DNA of 25,244 nucleotides from a virus. Of this stretch, positions 24,509 through 25,244 are shown piece by piece; the stretch's first letter is position 1, and every line of letters starts with the position of its first letter. A program made the translations under genes and the position numbers. Below the pieces are notes generated by a model. It was not told where the DNA came from and did no database searches. It saw only the letters and a list, made by a program, of their open reading frames with translations. The stretch covers positions 1 through 25,244 of the IMG/VR virus record IMGVR_UViG_3300044302_001761; one strand, given 5' to 3'.

Positions 24509-24652
24509 CTATCTTCCTTGTCCTCTATACCTTTTTTTAGGTTTATTTGAACTGGTAGCAGCATACTTAGTGTGTTTTCCAGTTCCTTGACTTGTCTTCT
24601 TGGGTATTGTTTCAACAAACTCATTCCCAGAGAGAGATTTTCGCACAGGCAT
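24509..24652 (-). CDS. Small, very basic protein (47 aa) upstream of gp25
   Basis: A complete short frame runs from ATG 24652-24650 to TAG 24511-24509. It starts MPVRKSLSGNEFVETIPKKT and ends YAATSSNKPKKRYRGQGR. Lys and Arg dominate, with hardly any acidic residues, so it probably binds nucleic acid or a strongly acidic partner. Three features support it as real: a strong GGAGG ribosome site 10 bases before the ATG, a start that overlaps the previous stop by one base (TAATG), and an intrinsic terminator placed right after its stop. It lies directly before gp25, the position where T4 has the small uvsY-associated genes, but I cannot assign it to any of them. Function unknown. Confidence 0.8.
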   Translation of the reverse strand: MPVRKSLSGNEFVETIPKKTSQGTGKHTKYAATSSNKPKKRYRGQGR

Positions 24653-24858
24653 TAGTCTTCATCCTCCAATTGTTTCATAATTTGTTCAGACATTGCAAGA
24701 ACATTAGATACATTCTTGAGATTTTCTATTTGGAACATTACATCAGCAATATGTTTACTAATATAAGGTTCCTCATTTCTTGCTGCAAAAGCAAGAGCAT
24801 TCCTTAATGATGCAACTGCCTCATCTAATGAGGTTTCTACTTGTTTTGATAGTGTCAT
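24652..24858 (-). CDS. Small helical protein (68 aa), unknown function
   Basis: ATG 24858-24856 is preceded by an AGGAG ribosome site whose first bases overlap the stop of the upstream glycosyltransferase-like gene. The protein is almost entirely helix-forming: SKQVETSLDEAVASLRNALA, FAARNEEPYISKHIADVMFQ, then an acidic tail ending KQLEDED. It has no membrane segment or recognisable domain. The stop overlaps the start of the 47-aa basic gene (TAATG), so the acidic and basic small proteins are translated as a coupled pair, which may hint at a functional partnership. Such short helical proteins next to gp25 are usual in marine T4-like phages by memory, but I know of no assigned role. Confidence 0.8.
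   Translation of the reverse strand: MTLSKQVETSLDEAVASLRNALAFAARNEEPYISKHIADVMFQIENLKNVSNVLAMSEQIMKQLEDED
24663..24667 (-). promoter_or_regulatory. Shine-Dalgarno site (GGAGG) of the 47-aa gene
   Basis: Minus-strand GGAGG lies 10 bases before ATG 24652, inside the last codons of the 68-aa gene. It is the strongest ribosome site in the window and is the main argument for the short basic gene. Confidence 0.75.
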
Positions 24859-24865
24859 TAGAGGT

Positions 24866-24870
24866 CTCCT
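24866..24870 (-). promoter_or_regulatory. Shine-Dalgarno site (AGGAG) of the 68-aa gene
   Basis: Minus-strand AGGAG lies 7 bases before ATG 24858 and shares bases with the upstream TAG stop (reading TAGGAG), linking translation of the two genes. Confidence 0.75.
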
Positions 24871-25244
24871 AGATTACTCTTGTTTTCTCATGACCCACCC
24901 TAATACGAGGATCACACCATATGTCATCACCTGCTTCAATGGCATCTAAACAGAATGAGACATCCTCACCACACATATCTTGTACTGCCCCAGATTCAAA
25001 GACTTGCATCTTAGGAGCAAACCAAGGATAAGGAAGGTTCTCAAATACACCCTTCTTAATTAATACCCAACCAAAACCTGTGTAGTCTACTGTGAAAGGC
25101 TTCTTCCTCTTACTCATAGTCTCTACAGTTTCATGATTCATTACACCACCATTCTTTCTGAAATCATCTTCCTCTAACCAGTGAGCAACTGAGGTAGTTG
25201 TGCCATCTTCAGTGGCATACCAACCAGCACTAATCCTACGCTCT
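24869..25244 (-). CDS. Glycosyltransferase-like protein, C-terminal part (runs off right edge)
   Basis: The frame ends at TAG 24871-24869 and stays open to the window edge, giving 124 visible residues. An internal ATG at 25141 is not the true start: in-frame coding continues upstream with ERRISAGWYATEDGTTTVAH and WLEEDDFRKNGG. The visible part has TGFGWVLIKKGVFENLPYPW, then CGEDVSFCLDAIEAG and a closing RVGHEKTRVI. A G-x-G-x-x-LI-xx-VF...PWF block followed by (G)EDxxFC and a late H is typical of the C-terminal half of GT-A-fold glycosyltransferases; the ED is the usual catalytic/acceptor-side acid and the H often binds the metal. The DXD donor site would lie outside the window. It could modify phage DNA, virion proteins or host surface glycans; nothing here decides which. 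It appears to head a small coupled cluster. Confidence 0.7.
   Translation of the reverse strand, partial: ERRISAGWYATEDGTTTSVAHWLEEDDFRKNGGVMNHETVETMSKRKKPFTVDYTGFGWVLIKKGVFENLPYPWFAPKMQVFESGAVQDMCGEDVSFCLDAIEAGDDIWCDPRIRVGHEKTRVI

Noticed and set aside
24430-24624. Minus-strand frame of 64 codons between the 47-aa gene and gp25
   Set aside because: It runs through the terminator hairpin and late promoter into gp25, has no ribosome site, and overlaps in another frame the 47-aa gene, which has a strong SD and a coupled start.
24592-24807. Plus-strand frame of 71 codons
   Set aside because: Antisense to the two small coupled genes, which have better signals.
1-25244. CRISPR arrays, tRNAs, transposons, defence or toxin-antitoxin systems
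   Set aside because: No direct-repeat/spacer pattern, cloverleaf, inverted terminal repeats or recognisable proteins of these kinds were seen; the window is almost continuous structural coding sequence.

Overview
The window reads as a piece of the late structural region of a marine T4-like myovirus, of the kind that infects cyanobacteria (Prochlorococcus/Synechococcus) or SAR11. The evidence is the order of T4-type baseplate genes (gp25, gp6, then a gp8-like gene), T4-style late promoter elements, AT-rich coding DNA, and very large Gly/Ser/Thr/Val-rich structural proteins typical of marine T4-like phages. Nothing visible separates a cyanophage from a pelagiphage: there are no photosynthesis or other host-type metabolic genes. 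Every supported gene is on the minus strand, so transcription runs from high to low coordinates. The plus strand carries no convincing gene.

In transcription order: (1) 25244-24509 holds the 3' end of a glycosyltransferase-like gene, a 68-aa helical protein and a 47-aa very basic protein, coupled by overlapping or adjacent stop/start signals with clear Shine-Dalgarno (SD) sites and closed by an intrinsic terminator. (2) A late promoter (GATAAATA) lies immediately past the terminator and starts the baseplate block: gp25 (sheath initiator), gp6 (wedge), and a 4000-aa giant whose N terminus resembles the gp7/P2-gpI wedge family and whose remainder is a mosaic of repeated beta-rich modules plus a YHYH-like domain. 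(3) A second late promoter (AATAAATA) precedes a gp8-like wedge protein, followed by a 2660-aa DUF4815-type structural protein, a 70-75-aa coiled-coil protein, and the start of another probable structural protein that runs off the left edge.

Together, gp25, gp6, the gp7-like giant and the gp8-like protein would build the baseplate wedges that nucleate the contractile sheath. The giant and the DUF4815 protein are good candidates for the outer baseplate and fibre network. There is no intergenic stretch longer than 300 bases; the longest gap is 59 bases, between the 47-aa gene and gp25, and it contains the terminator and late promoter.

I found no CRISPR array, tRNA, integrase, transposon or defence system. 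The most unusual content is the architecture of the 4000-aa protein, the small modules shared among three neighbouring structural genes, an alanine-rich insert in the DUF4815 protein, and the compact terminator/late-promoter junction.
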